Positions 41,836 through 50,609 of a stretch of DNA of 64,000 nt are shown one piece after another. Origin of the DNA: Candidatus Methylomirabilota bacterium. GTDB taxonomy: Bacteria; Methylomirabilota; Methylomirabilia; Methylomirabilales; Methylomirabilaceae. The notes under the pieces are model-generated. The model ran no database searches. It had not been told where the DNA came from and was given only the letters and a program-made list of their open reading frames with translations. Numbering within the stretch: the stretch's first letter is position 1; every line of letters starts with the position of its first letter. The translations under genes and the position numbers were made by a program. The DNA is taken from assembly GCA_016207095.1 (NCBI GenBank), contig JACQQF010000044.1, positions 23,526-87,525 of the forward strand, written 5' to 3'.

Positions 41836-42573
41836 GTGCTGAGAGATCGGCGACTTTTGGCGTGGGCTGTCCACCTGCTCACGGCCCTAGGAGCGGTCGT
41901 GGGGGTCTGGTGTCTTGTCGCCATTCACGAAGGGCGTTATCGTAGCGCGTTTTTCGGCATGACGGTCGCCGTGCTGATCGACGCGGTAGACGGCCCGCTG
42001 GCACGACTGGCCAGGGTCAAGGAGGTCGTGCCCACACTCGATGGGTCGAAGCTCGATGACCTGGTCGATTATCTCAATTACGTGGTGGTGCCGGTCATTT
42101 TCATCCACGCCGCGCAATTGCTGCCGGCATCCGTCTCGACCTGGATCCTTCCTTTTCCGCTCTTGGCCAGCGCCTACCGCTTCTGCGACGTCTCGGCCAA
42201 GACCCCGGATCACTTCTTTACCGGGTTCCCTTCCTACTGGAACATCCTGGCCTTCTACTTTTATGCCGGGAAGACGCCGCTCTGGTTTAACGCCGCCTTC
42301 ACCGTCTTCGCGTCGATCATGGTGCTGGTTCCAATCAAATATGTCTATCCAGGGAGGACCCGGACCCTTCGTCCCTTGACCATTAGCCTCGGGATACTTT
42401 GGGGGGTGGCGGTCCTCATCATCCTCTGGCAGTTTCCCGATCCCTCGCGATCGCTGGTCGGCTGGTCCTTGCTCTACCCAGCCTACTACACCGCCCTCTC
42501 CTTTGCGCTGCACTGGCGTGAGCTCCGCGGAGGCGGAGATACCTCCTCGCGAGTTCGAACGCTGCCGTCTTAG
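41836..42573 (+). CDS. pcs: Phosphatidylcholine synthase (CDP-alcohol phosphatidyltransferase)
   Basis: A 245-residue membrane protein with the CDP-alcohol phosphotransferase signature D-x2-DG-x2-AR-...-G-x3-D-x3-D (IDAVDGPLARLAR ... LDGSKLDDLVDYLNY) and the Pcs-type stretch YRFCDVSAKTPDHFFTGFPS with WNILAFY. Pcs condenses CDP-diacylglycerol with choline directly. About six to eight hydrophobic segments fit. GTG 41836 follows TTGGAGGG at a good distance; the longer open frame to 41524 lies within the methyltransferase gene. Four bases at its end overlap the convergent small gene. Confidence 0.86.
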   Translation: MLRDRRLLAWAVHLLTALGAVVGVWCLVAIHEGRYRSAFFGMTVAVLIDAVDGPLARLARVKEVVPTLDGSKLDDLVDYLNYVVVPVIFIHAAQLLPASVSTWILPFPLLASAYRFCDVSAKTPDHFFTGFPSYWNILAFYFYAGKTPLWFNAAFTVFASIMVLVPIKYVYPGRTRTLRPLTISLGILWGVAVLIILWQFPDPSRSLVGWSLLYPAYYTALSFALHWRELRGGGDTSSRVRTLPS

Positions 42574-42761
42574 CGGTCGCCCCTCATTCTTCGGGCGAGA
42601 GTGAGGACGGTGCGACGAGGGTCGGTGCGGTGGGGAACCTCGCGGACCTCGTACGGCTCTTCGCACCAGGGGCACCAGATCTCCAAGAGCGACGCCCGCA
42701 ACACGAGAACCTCACGGCATCCGGGGCACTGGATCTCGGCTCGTTCCCAGTAGATCTCCAT
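42570..42761 (-). CDS. Small CxxC zinc-ribbon protein
   Basis: A 63-residue frame with two CxxC pairs spaced as a zinc ribbon (IQCPGCREVLVLRASLLEIW then CPWCEEPYEVREV). The ATG is preceded by GAGG at about eleven bases. Length, motif and non-random composition support a real gene. No function is known; it faces the pcs gene tail to tail. Confidence 0.55.
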   Translation of the reverse strand: MEIYWERAEIQCPGCREVLVLRASLLEIWCPWCEEPYEVREVPHRTDPRRTVLTLARRMRGDR

Positions 42762-42782
42762 TACGTCATCCTCAACAACCCC

Positions 42783-42906
42783 GTCATTGCGAGCAAATCA
42801 CAAGGAATCTCAAACCGCTCATTAGCAAGGTGTGTATTCTTGCCCTGCCGCTGAGGGGCGCGGCAAGCAGCGCCCCTACGGCTGACTGTGTTGGCCTCGC
42901 AATGAC
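42783..42906. repeat. Inverted-repeat intergenic element
   Basis: GTCATTGCGAG at 42783-42793 is the complement of CTCGCAATGAC at 42896-42906, enclosing GGGGCGC/GCGCCCC (around 42855-42877). A related half, CTGTCATTGTGAGGG, occurs near 56583. Such TCATTGCGAG elements are common between genes in many bacteria; function unknown. Confidence 0.75.
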
Positions 42907-42922
42907 AGGATGTGAGCGGCTT

Positions 42923-44275
42923 TCACTTGCCCGCTTCGGGTCTGGTCTCCTGCTTCAGGGCATCCGGCCCGTTTGGAATACGGTCTAAGAATTTCGGATC
43001 GATCGCGTAGACCGCTGGGGCTGTAGCAACCTTGGCGTACAGGCGATCTCTCTCTACCTTCCCGAAGAGCAGAGCCGGGAGACGGGAGCCGTCGGCCATG
43101 GTCAGCTCTACCTCCGCCTGCGGTGACCTGAGGCCGTAACGAGCGAGGTTGCTTCCATCATTCTCGACGAGCACGTGGTACCGCAGGTCCTTGAGCCCGT
43201 ACAGGAGATTGTATACCTTCCCCGCCTGGGCATCGGCGGATATCGGTGTGGTGAGTTTCCAGAGGTCCCCCTCCTTGGCGAGCGCGAGCGACTGTCCATC
43301 CCGGTGAAGTTGAATTGCCTTCACGTCCGTGGTCTCGAAACGCAACAGGCTTCGGTCTCGCAGATCGAACGGCGATTTCGACAGGTCTGTCAGCAGGCGC
43401 CCGTCGACAATGACCACCCCTTCTCCCGGCTGCGCCAAGGCGTAGAGTCCCACCGTTGGGTTAGATGCCTTCTTCAGAAGGAGGCGTTTCGAAGCACCCT
43501 CCTGCGTCAACGCGACGATCAGATCGGGACGGTCGAGGCCATAGCGGCGCGTTGTGTCGGCGCCAGAAGACAGGAACTCTTTGATGCGCGCATTCTTGAT
43601 CTTCCACAACAGGTTCCTCACGGCTGAGCTGTCTGCCTTAGCCTTGATCGGTTGAACCATCTCCCACTGATCCGTTCCTGCGTTACTCAGACTGATCGAT
43701 CGCCCCCTGCCGGACATCTCCACTCTCTTGACCTTATCCGGCTCCACATGGAGCAGGGTCTTGTCACGAAGATCCGTCGCGTTCCGGTCCAGGCGACTTC
43801 TCAGGGAGTCAGCGACCAGGAATACCGGGGCCTTGTCCTCACGTTTCGCATAGGCGGAAAAACCGTTCGGATTCTTATCCCCGAGCAGGAGATTTGAAAA
43901 TGGCTTATCGCCCTTGAGGCTCACGGTGAGCTTGAGGGCCGGGCGGTCGAGCCCGTACTCGCCCAAGCTGTTTGGCTCCTCATTGATCGTTCGTTCCAAT
44001 CTGGCGCTCGTGATGGCATTGAGCAGCGAAGCGACCTCAGTACGATCCGCCTTAGCCTGAACCGGCTCGATCATGCGCCACGAATCACCATCACGCTTCA
44101 GCACGACTTGCTCTCCGCCCCGTCTGATGGAGATTGTTTCGATCTCCTTCTCGTCCACTCCGAAGAGTTGATTGGCGTCGCCCTCCGATTTTTTGCCTTT
44201 GGCCTCCAGGGCGTAGTACGCGCCGGCAAGAACCGCCAGGACGAGCACGAGAACGCCGAGAGACCGCCACCTCAT
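42923..44275 (-). CDS. DUF4340-domain protein of a gld-like ABC cluster
   Basis: A 450-residue protein with one N-terminal membrane anchor (SLGVLVLVLAVLAGAYYAL) and DUF4340 repeats, recognisable by WRMIEPVQAKADRTEVASLL, EYGLDRPALKLTVSL and similar units around residues 210 and 330. The domain is found almost only beside the ABC-2 permease/GldG-type genes seen upstream. Its ATG overlaps the preceding stop by four bases. It probably lies in the periplasm as an accessory of that transporter; substrate unknown. Confidence 0.87.
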   Translation of the reverse strand: MRWRSLGVLVLVLAVLAGAYYALEAKGKKSEGDANQLFGVDEKEIETISIRRGGEQVVLKRDGDSWRMIEPVQAKADRTEVASLLNAITSARLERTINEEPNSLGEYGLDRPALKLTVSLKGDKPFSNLLLGDKNPNGFSAYAKREDKAPVFLVADSLRSRLDRNATDLRDKTLLHVEPDKVKRVEMSGRGRSISLSNAGTDQWEMVQPIKAKADSSAVRNLLWKIKNARIKEFLSSGADTTRRYGLDRPDLIVALTQEGASKRLLLKKASNPTVGLYALAQPGEGVVIVDGRLLTDLSKSPFDLRDRSLLRFETTDVKAIQLHRDGQSLALAKEGDLWKLTTPISADAQAGKVYNLLYGLKDLRYHVLVENDGSNLARYGLRSPQAEVELTMADGSRLPALLFGKVERDRLYAKVATAPAVYAIDPKFLDRIPNGPDALKQETRPEAGK

Positions 44276-45891
44276 CGCGACCGTCTCCGGCGAAGGACCA
44301 CTGACGTCCCGAAGGCCAGGAGAAGGCCCGGCACCACGACGATCGGCAGCCAGAAAGCCAACCGCCCTTGCATGGCGGTCAGGAAAATGGGGGTGCTTTT
44401 TGCCTCACGCGGTCGAATAGAGATTTGTCCCTCGTCTTCGGCCAGCCAGCTAATGCTATTCAGGAAGAGATCCCGGTTCCCGGAGAAGTTCAGGAAATTG
44501 TTGCTGGCGAAGCCGGAGTTGCCGTACACCACCAGCCTTGCCGGTCCCGTCGGTGGCTCCTCAGCGCTTTTCTCACCTTTCTTTTTCTCCGGAACCGTCT
44601 CCGATCCTCTTTTTCCTACTGACACCGCCCCCGTCGCCTTCATGGCCTCCAGCGTGGCCACGACGCCCACGGAGACCGGTCCCTGGCGATCCTTCCCTTT
44701 ATCGAAGGTAAGCTGACCACGATTCAGCTCGCCTTTATCGGTCTCGGCCCAGCTCCCTGCTCCGGTCTCCCCGAGCTTCTGCACTGAGACACCCTCGGGC
44801 GACTTCTCCGCCATGTCGATGGAGCGGGCGAAGGGAAACAAAGAGGCCAGGGTGAAGTCCCGCGTAATCGGATGGGGATAGTACTTCGAAACCACCGGCA
44901 TCAGGTAATCCCCCCCCATGACACGGCTGAACTGATCTACGATCACGTCGTTTCCTACGTTGATCCCGTACTGGCGCAGAAATTCCTTCATGCTCGGCGC
45001 CGCAAAAGGGTCGAGCTGGATCAGCAACTTCCCGCCTCGCTCGATGAAGGCTTTCAATGCCTTTAGTTCCGACTCGGCGAGGTCGCGCTTCGGGCCGCTG
45101 ATGACGAGGACGGCGGCGTCGCCCGGAACGTCTGGTTCGCGGAGAAGGAGTAGATCTTTGACGGTGTAGCTGGATTTCTCGAGGGCCTCCTTTGCCTGCC
45201 GATACCCGTTCCGAGACGCGTCATCCAGCTCGTTTTCCCCGTGGCCTTTCAGAAAATAGATCGTTCGCTTCCCCTCCCGGAGCAAGTTGACCAAACCATT
45301 GGTCAGGTGTTCCTCGTCTAGCTGGGTGATCTTTTCTTCTTTGTCCTTCGTCTCAAGGACCGTGGTGCCGTACGTCGTGACCCCGTATTTCTTGGCACGA
45401 CCAGGATTTCGGTCTGGATCAACCATCTCGAAGCGGAACTTGGACGAGAGATCGGCATATTGACGGAGCAGCTCCTCAGCCGGCCGTTGATCCGGCTGGT
45501 CCGAGCGATAGAAAGCTGTCGCCTGAACCTCCTTGACCAGTCCCCTCACGAGTCTCTTTGTCTGATCGGCAAGGGTGTAGCGCTTCCCCTCGGTCAGGTC
45601 GATCCGCATGTTGTGTTTGGCCGAGATCGCCTCCACCAGTCCGATGATACCCAGCAGGAGCAATGTCATCAGGGCGACGTTGAATCCGACCTTCGTCGAG
45701 CGACGATCAAGCCGGGCCTTGATCAGCGCAAACGATCGATAGAGGCTCACGAGGATGAGCGCCGCTCCGACAATGAGGATGCCGCCTATCCAGGCTTTGA
45801 GGTCCGGACGGATGTTATAGGCGATGCCCCCTCCGACGAGGAGCAGGAGGCCGGTGGGCGCGGCGAAGCGGGCGAGATCGCGCATGGTCAT
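44272..45891 (-). CDS. GldG-like auxiliary protein of an ABC-2 transporter
   Basis: A roughly 539-residue protein with three N-terminal membrane segments, a large extracytoplasmic domain beginning near KRYTLADQTKRLVRGLVKEV, a GPKRDLAESELKALKAFIERG block and a C-terminal membrane segment. This is the uncharacterised ABC auxiliary (GldG/DUF4350-like) family. ATG 45891 shares ATGA with the permease stop, so translation is coupled. In Bacteroidetes GldAFG act in gliding; here the set is more likely a general export or envelope system. Confidence 0.86.
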   Translation of the reverse strand: MTMRDLARFAAPTGLLLLVGGGIAYNIRPDLKAWIGGILIVGAALILVSLYRSFALIKARLDRRSTKVGFNVALMTLLLLGIIGLVEAISAKHNMRIDLTEGKRYTLADQTKRLVRGLVKEVQATAFYRSDQPDQRPAEELLRQYADLSSKFRFEMVDPDRNPGRAKKYGVTTYGTTVLETKDKEEKITQLDEEHLTNGLVNLLREGKRTIYFLKGHGENELDDASRNGYRQAKEALEKSSYTVKDLLLLREPDVPGDAAVLVISGPKRDLAESELKALKAFIERGGKLLIQLDPFAAPSMKEFLRQYGINVGNDVIVDQFSRVMGGDYLMPVVSKYYPHPITRDFTLASLFPFARSIDMAEKSPEGVSVQKLGETGAGSWAETDKGELNRGQLTFDKGKDRQGPVSVGVVATLEAMKATGAVSVGKRGSETVPEKKKGEKSAEEPPTGPARLVVYGNSGFASNNFLNFSGNRDLFLNSISWLAEDEGQISIRPREAKSTPIFLTAMQGRLAFWLPIVVVPGLLLAFGTSVVLRRRRSR

Positions 45892-46658
45892 CCCCTCCAC
45901 CGCTTCGACTCCATGGAGCGGAGCGTCAGAAAGAGGCACAGGATCGTGAAATTGAGGTAGAAGATGACATCCTTGCTCTCAATGATTCCCTTGGCGAAGC
46001 TGTCGTAGTGGTTGATAATGGACAGGTGAGACAGGATCGGACCAAGGGTTGGCCCGGCCACTTCCGTGGACCAGCCGATGACCCACAGTGCCAGGAGGGC
46101 GCCGAAGGCACCGACGGCCGCGACGATCTGATTTTCGGTGAGCGAGGAGGCCAGGATCCCCAGCCCGAGGAAGGCCATTCCCAGTAGCAGGAGACCGAGA
46201 TAGCCGCTCAGGATGGGACCCCATTCGAGCGGCGCGAACAGACGAAGCATCAACAACTGTAGGAGGCTTATCCCCAGCATCGCGGCGTAGAGCGCGAGGG
46301 CCGCCAGGAACTTGCCAATGAGCAGCTCCCAGTCGCGGATCGGGTAGGTGAAGAGGAGCTCGATCGTCCCACTCTTCTTCTCTTCAGAAAAAAGCCGCAT
46401 GGTGGCGGCCGGCATCAAGAGCAGCATCGTCACGGCGATATTGCGAAGCAGGGGCCGAACGATCCATTCAGAGGCATTCAAGCCCTGTGAAAAGGCGGGA
46501 TTGAAGGAGGCCTGCAGGCTGTTGAGGGAAAAAAACGTCAGGAGGCTGTAGAAAAAGTATCCGGAGAGGAGGGCAAAGATGGTCAGAACGACATAGGCGA
46601 TCGGGGAAGCGAAGTACGAGCGCAGCTCTTTCTTGAAAATCGGCAGGACGTTCATCAT
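45888..46658 (-). CDS. ABC-2 type transporter permease (GldF-like)
   Basis: A 256-residue permease with six hydrophobic segments. It has the ABC-2 blocks FKKELRSYFASPIAYVVLTI, RLFSEEKKSGTIELLFTYPI and a long C-terminal membrane pair. It overlaps both neighbours by four bases, so ATPase, permease, GldG-like and DUF4340 proteins are made from one transcript in near-equal order. Confidence 0.9.
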   Translation of the reverse strand: MMNVLPIFKKELRSYFASPIAYVVLTIFALLSGYFFYSLLTFFSLNSLQASFNPAFSQGLNASEWIVRPLLRNIAVTMLLLMPAATMRLFSEEKKSGTIELLFTYPIRDWELLIGKFLAALALYAAMLGISLLQLLMLRLFAPLEWGPILSGYLGLLLLGMAFLGLGILASSLTENQIVAAVGAFGALLALWVIGWSTEVAGPTLGPILSHLSIINHYDSFAKGIIESKDVIFYLNFTILCLFLTLRSMESKRWRG

Positions 46659-47605
46659 TGCACCTCCTGATGCTCCTCAGTGACCAATCGAATGAAGATT
46701 TCCTCGAGCGTCATGTCGGCCGGACGGAGTTCCAGCAACCCCCATCCTCGATCGACAATGAGGCGTGAGACATCGCGGCGGAGGTCACGGCTCCGCTCAG
46801 ACTCCACGACAAAGCTGACAGTGGCATCGCGGGCCTCATCCCTGGGCTCGACCCGCAGGACCCCTGGAAGCTGTGTCAGGGCTTCCTCGACCTGGCCGAC
46901 CGGCCCGTCCACTGTAAGGAGCAACTTGGCTGAGCTCTGCAGCCGCGCCGTCAGGTTCTCGGGCGTGTCAACCGCGATGATGTGTCCGTTGTTGATAATG
47001 ATGACCCGCTGGCAGACCATGCTGACCTCGGGAAGGATATGGGTCGAAAGGATGATCGTGCTCTGGCCGGAAAGCTCCTTGATGAGCTGGCGGATCTCGA
47101 TGATCTGCTTCGGGTCGAGTCCGACCGTCGGCTCATCCAGGATGAGCACTTCGGGGTTGTTCAGCAACGCCTGGGCGATCCCGACCCGCTGCCGGTACCC
47201 GCGAGAGAGCGAGCCGATCAGCATCCGCTGGACGTCAACGATCCGACACTTCTCCATGATCTCACCAATGCTGCGCCTCCGCTCGCGTCGTTCCAGCCCC
47301 TTGACCTCCGCGACGAACTCCAGGTAGGCGGCCACTTTCATGTCGGTGTAGAGTGGCACAGCCTCCGGCAGATAGCCGATTCGCCGGCGGACCTGAAGGG
47401 AATTGGTGAGGATGTCGTGGCCCGCCACGCGCGCCGTCCCACTGCTCGGGGGTAGGAAGCCGGTGAGGATCCGCATCGTAGTGGTCTTCCCGGCGCCGTT
47501 CGGCCCGAGAAAACCCACGATCTCCCCCTTCTCGACAGTAAATGAAACGTCCTCGATGGCCGCGACCTTGTCGTAGTACTTCGTCAGCTTTTCCGCTTCA
47601 ATCAT
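46655..47605 (-). CDS. ABC transporter ATP-binding protein (GldA-like)
   Basis: Walker A GPNGAGKTTTMR, Q-loop region RRRIGYLPEAVPLY, signature LSRGYRQRVGIAQAL, Walker B VLILDEPTVGLDP and the H-loop STHIL are all intact in the first ~220 residues. A C-terminal ~90-residue regulatory domain follows. A GGAGGCGG ribosome site precedes the ATG. It is the first gene of the minus-strand four-gene cluster. Confidence 0.92.
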   Translation of the reverse strand: MIEAEKLTKYYDKVAAIEDVSFTVEKGEIVGFLGPNGAGKTTTMRILTGFLPPSSGTARVAGHDILTNSLQVRRRIGYLPEAVPLYTDMKVAAYLEFVAEVKGLERRERRRSIGEIMEKCRIVDVQRMLIGSLSRGYRQRVGIAQALLNNPEVLILDEPTVGLDPKQIIEIRQLIKELSGQSTIILSTHILPEVSMVCQRVIIINNGHIIAVDTPENLTARLQSSAKLLLTVDGPVGQVEEALTQLPGVLRVEPRDEARDATVSFVVESERSRDLRRDVSRLIVDRGWGLLELRPADMTLEEIFIRLVTEEHQEVQ

Positions 47606-47930
47606 TCCGCCTCCTGTGCAGGTCAGCCTCTCAGTCAGGCGATCTCAATCCTGCAAGGGAACCGTTGCTATAATACACATCGTGTCCGTCCGATGCAACG
47701 GTGGCAGCCTCGAGAGCTTTCGAGAAGCCCAAGCTTGGCTAAAGGTGGATGAGGTTAGGCCCCGTTTCTTAGATGGTTAGGATGGAGCGCAGTGTTTAAT
47801 CCTCACTTCCCCTTTGGCCTGCGCTTCTTCGCTTCGGGGAGAACAGATGGAGCATGGACACAAGGACTCGCCAGACCAATATGTCATCGTGATTGTGAGG
47901 CCGCCTATCCCCCGTGGCAGCGAAAATCGT
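47606..47930. other. Divergent intergenic region, no gene seen
   Basis: Between the ABC ATPase and the TetR promoter no credible gene is visible. A TATAAT occurs around 47669, but no matching -35 box at proper distance could be assigned with confidence on either strand. Confidence 0.5.
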
Positions 47931-47960
47931 TTGACAATGATCAAGTATTTTCCCTATGAT
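47931..47960 (+). promoter_or_regulatory. Sigma70-type promoter of the TetR gene
   Basis: TTGACA at 47931-47936 and TATGAT at 47955-47960 with an 18-base spacer, 42 bases before the regulator's ATG. The palindrome at 47971-47984 would cover the transcription start. Confidence 0.7.
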
Positions 47961-47970
47961 GACGCTATCC

Positions 47971-47984
47971 TGAACGAGCGTTCA
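47971..47984. promoter_or_regulatory. Palindromic operator, probably bound by the TetR regulator
   Basis: TGAACGAGCGTTCA is a perfect 14-base palindrome with a two-base centre, placed just after the -10 box and 18 bases before the tetR start codon. GAACG-N2-CGTTC sites are typical for TetR regulators of acyl-CoA metabolism. Ligand release by an acyl-CoA would relieve repression. Confidence 0.65.
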
Positions 47985-48001
47985 GCCATCGGGGTCATGC
48001 C

Positions 48002-48640
48002 ATGCCAGCCGCTATCCGGCAGATCGAAACAGTCGTCAAGGATCGCGCTCTCATCGAGCGACGGCACGAGCAGATCTGCGATGCCGCCCTTCGTCTCTTT
48101 GCCCGCAAGGGGTATCACCAGACGAGCGTCAGGGAGATCGCGGAGGCCGTCAACGTCTCCGTCGGAGCCCTTTACAACTATATTAAGAGCAAGGAGGACA
48201 TCCTGCTTCTCGTCTATCATCGGATCTTCGGTCTCTTTCAGACGAAGATGTCTGAGGCGATGGCTAACAGCGGAGGCCCTACTTCTCAGCTCAGGGCAGC
48301 CATCGAGGCCACACTCAAATTATATGATGAGTACCAGGATCTTGTGCTCGTCCTTTACCAGGAGTCGCATACACTACGCCGGGAAGCGCTCCAGCAACTG
48401 TTCGAAGTGGATCGCCGGTACGTCTCGATGGTCCAGGCGATTATCGAGAGGGGGAACCGGGAGGGTCATTTCGTGGCGGGAGATTCGAACCTGATCGCCA
48501 TTGCGATCTTGTTCCTCTGCGCGGTCTGGCCGCTGAAGCGTTGGAATCTGAAAAAGTATGACCTCGCGACCGTGACCGATGAAGTGGCGAACCTTGTCCT
48601 ACATGGAATCGGAGGTGCTCATGGGCTTCCAGACGATTGA
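48002..48640 (+). CDS. TetR-family regulator of the acyl-CoA island
   Basis: A 212-residue regulator. The N-terminal helix-turn-helix is ICDAALRLFARKGYHQTSVR followed by EIAEAVNVSVGALYNYIKSKEDILL (about residues 24-68); the rest is an all-helical ligand domain. It overlaps the next gene, an enoyl-CoA hydratase, by 20 bases, so it is in the operon it presumably controls. An acyl-CoA ligand is inferred from the neighbours. Confidence 0.88.
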   Translation: MPAAIRQIETVVKDRALIERRHEQICDAALRLFARKGYHQTSVREIAEAVNVSVGALYNYIKSKEDILLLVYHRIFGLFQTKMSEAMANSGGPTSQLRAAIEATLKLYDEYQDLVLVLYQESHTLRREALQQLFEVDRRYVSMVQAIIERGNREGHFVAGDSNLIAIAILFLCAVWPLKRWNLKKYDLATVTDEVANLVLHGIGGAHGLPDD

Positions 48641-49403
48641 GGTACAGATCGAGAGCGGCATTGCCACGATCATATTGAATCGCCCAAAGGCGTTGAACGC
48701 GCTGAACCTAGCGATGGTCGAGGAGTTGGGGCGGGCGGTGCATCAGGTTCGGGACGACCCGACGGTCCGGGTGGTCGTGATCACTGGCGCGGGGGAAAAG
48801 GCGTTTGCCGCTGGCGCCGACATCACGGAATTCAAAGCGATGAGTCCGGTCGATGCCTGGATGTTCACGCAGCAGATGCAACGGGTCTACCTGGAGATCG
48901 AGCGGTTGCCGAAGCCGGTGATTGCGGCAGTGAACGGGTATGCGCTTGGTGGCGGATGTGAGCTGATGATGGCCTGCGATATCGTCTATGCCGCGGACCG
49001 TGCGAAGATAGGCCAGCCCGAGATCAACCTGGGTATTATTCCCGGCGCTGGTGGGACGCAGAGGCTCTCTCGTTTGATCGGCAAGCAGCGTGCGAAGGAG
49101 CTCGTCCTGACCGGAGATATGATCGGCGCCCAGGAGGCATGGAATCTCGGGTTGTTGAATAAGGTTCTTCCTCCAGATCAGCTTATGCCCGAGGTGAAGA
49201 AGCTGGCCGAGAAGTTGGCGGCGAAGGGGGGGGTGGCACTGAAAGCGGCGAAAGAGGCGATAGAGGAAGGGTACGACATCGAGCTCGAGCGCGGTATAGC
49301 GAACGAAGGCAAACTGTTCGGCCTGTGCTTCGGTACTGAAGACAAGGTCGAGGGGGTGAATGCCTTCCTGGAAAAACGTCCGCCTCAGTTCAAGGGGAAG
49401 TAG
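48621..49403 (+). CDS. Enoyl-CoA hydratase
   Basis: A 260-residue crotonase with both catalytic glutamates: FAAGADITEF, NGYALGGGCELMMACDI, IGQPEINLGIIPGAGGTQR (first Glu) and GKQRAKELVLTG (second Glu). It hydrates 2-enoyl-CoA to 3-hydroxyacyl-CoA. ATG 48621 follows GGAGG; the upstream part of the frame lies inside tetR. Compare the paralogue at 35748, which lacks the first glutamate. Confidence 0.9.
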   Translation: MGFQTIEVQIESGIATIILNRPKALNALNLAMVEELGRAVHQVRDDPTVRVVVITGAGEKAFAAGADITEFKAMSPVDAWMFTQQMQRVYLEIERLPKPVIAAVNGYALGGGCELMMACDIVYAADRAKIGQPEINLGIIPGAGGTQRLSRLIGKQRAKELVLTGDMIGAQEAWNLGLLNKVLPPDQLMPEVKKLAEKLAAKGGVALKAAKEAIEEGYDIELERGIANEGKLFGLCFGTEDKVEGVNAFLEKRPPQFKGK

Positions 49404-49469
49404 GGGAACGACGGTGCCGAGTGCGAGGTGCGAAGTGCGGCGTTCCGGGTTCCAGGTTGAAGTAAGGTT

Positions 49470-50609
49470 ATGAGATTCCAGTTGACCCAGGAGCAGCAGC
49501 TCTTTCGAGAGATGGTTCGCGAGTTCGCGGCCAAGGAGGTGGCGCCACGTGCCAAGCAGGTGGACGAGGAGGGGAGCTTCCCCCACGAGACGATCAAGAA
49601 GATGGGCGAGTTGGGTCTGATGGGTGTGGCGATCCCGCCAGCATATGGCGGCGCCGGGGCGGACACTGTCTGCTATGCGATCGCGATGGAGGAGATCGCC
49701 AGGGCCTGCGCGTCCACCAGCGTCATTATGACAGTCAACAACTCGCTGGTCGGAGACCTTCTCTACGGGTTTGGCTCTGAGGCGCAGAAGCAGCGATACC
49801 TGGTACCACTGGCCGGTGGTCACACCATGGCCTGTTACGCGTTGAGCGAGCCGGGCGCAGGCTCGGACGCGGCAGCCCAGCAGACCACGGTTCGGAGAGA
49901 CGGGAATGTTTTTGTGCTGAACGGAACCAAGAGCTTCATCACGAATGCCCTGGAAGCCGACTTCGCCGTGGTGTTCGCTACGCGCGATCGCGATCTTCGG
50001 GCCAAAGGGGTCTATGCACTCATCGTCGAGAAAGGGACGCCAGGGTTCACCATTACAAAGGTGGAGAGGAAGCTGGGGATCAAGGGGTCGAGCTGTTGTC
50101 AGCTCTTGTTCGAAGAGTGCCGGGTGCCGGCGGAGAACCTGGTGGGCGAGGTGGACCATGGGTTCAAGATCGCGATGGCCACACTGGACAGCGGCAGGAT
50201 AGGGGTAGCGGCGCAGGCCGTTGGGATCGCGCAGGCGGCGCTGGACATCTCGCTGAGCTATTCGACCCAACGCGTCGCGTTCGAGAAACCGATTGCATCG
50301 TTTCAAGCGATCCAATGGATGATCGCTGACATCGCCACCCGGACCGAAGCGGCCAGGCTCATGACCTATCGGGCGGCGTGGCTGAAAGATAGGGGGGGAC
50401 GATACACCAAGGAGGCGTCGATGGCGAAGCTCTTCGCGTCGGAGACCGCAAACTTCGCGGCGACGAAGGCGCTCCAGATTCATGGCGGCTATGGCTACAT
50501 CTACGATTTCCCGGCTCAGCGCCTGTTCCGTGACGCGCGGATCACCGAGATCTACGAGGGCACGTCGGAGATTCAGCGGCTGGTGATCGCACAACATCTC
50601 CTGAGCTGA
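49470..50609 (+). CDS. Acyl-CoA dehydrogenase
   Basis: A 379-residue flavin enzyme with ACYALSEPGAGSDAA, the FAD-contact region FVLNGTKSFITNA, a QIHGGYGYI block and the catalytic glutamate in ITEIYEGTSEIQRL. Its cofactor electrons should pass to the EtfBA pair encoded just downstream. Probably short- or branched-chain specific given the residue pattern and the mutase nearby, but the substrate is inferred. A short GTGCGAGGTGCGAAGTGCG repeat lies in the 66 bases before it. Confidence 0.92.
   Translation: MRFQLTQEQQLFREMVREFAAKEVAPRAKQVDEEGSFPHETIKKMGELGLMGVAIPPAYGGAGADTVCYAIAMEEIARACASTSVIMTVNNSLVGDLLYGFGSEAQKQRYLVPLAGGHTMACYALSEPGAGSDAAAQQTTVRRDGNVFVLNGTKSFITNALEADFAVVFATRDRDLRAKGVYALIVEKGTPGFTITKVERKLGIKGSSCCQLLFEECRVPAENLVGEVDHGFKIAMATLDSGRIGVAAQAVGIAQAALDISLSYSTQRVAFEKPIASFQAIQWMIADIATRTEAARLMTYRAAWLKDRGGRYTKEASMAKLFASETANFAATKALQIHGGYGYIYDFPAQRLFRDARITEIYEGTSEIQRLVIAQHLLS

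Noticed and set aside
48708..50597. A 629-residue open frame on the minus strand
   Set aside because: It is the antisense of the enoyl-CoA hydratase and acyl-CoA dehydrogenase genes; high GC keeps it open. Composition is rich in Arg/His/Leu without family motifs.
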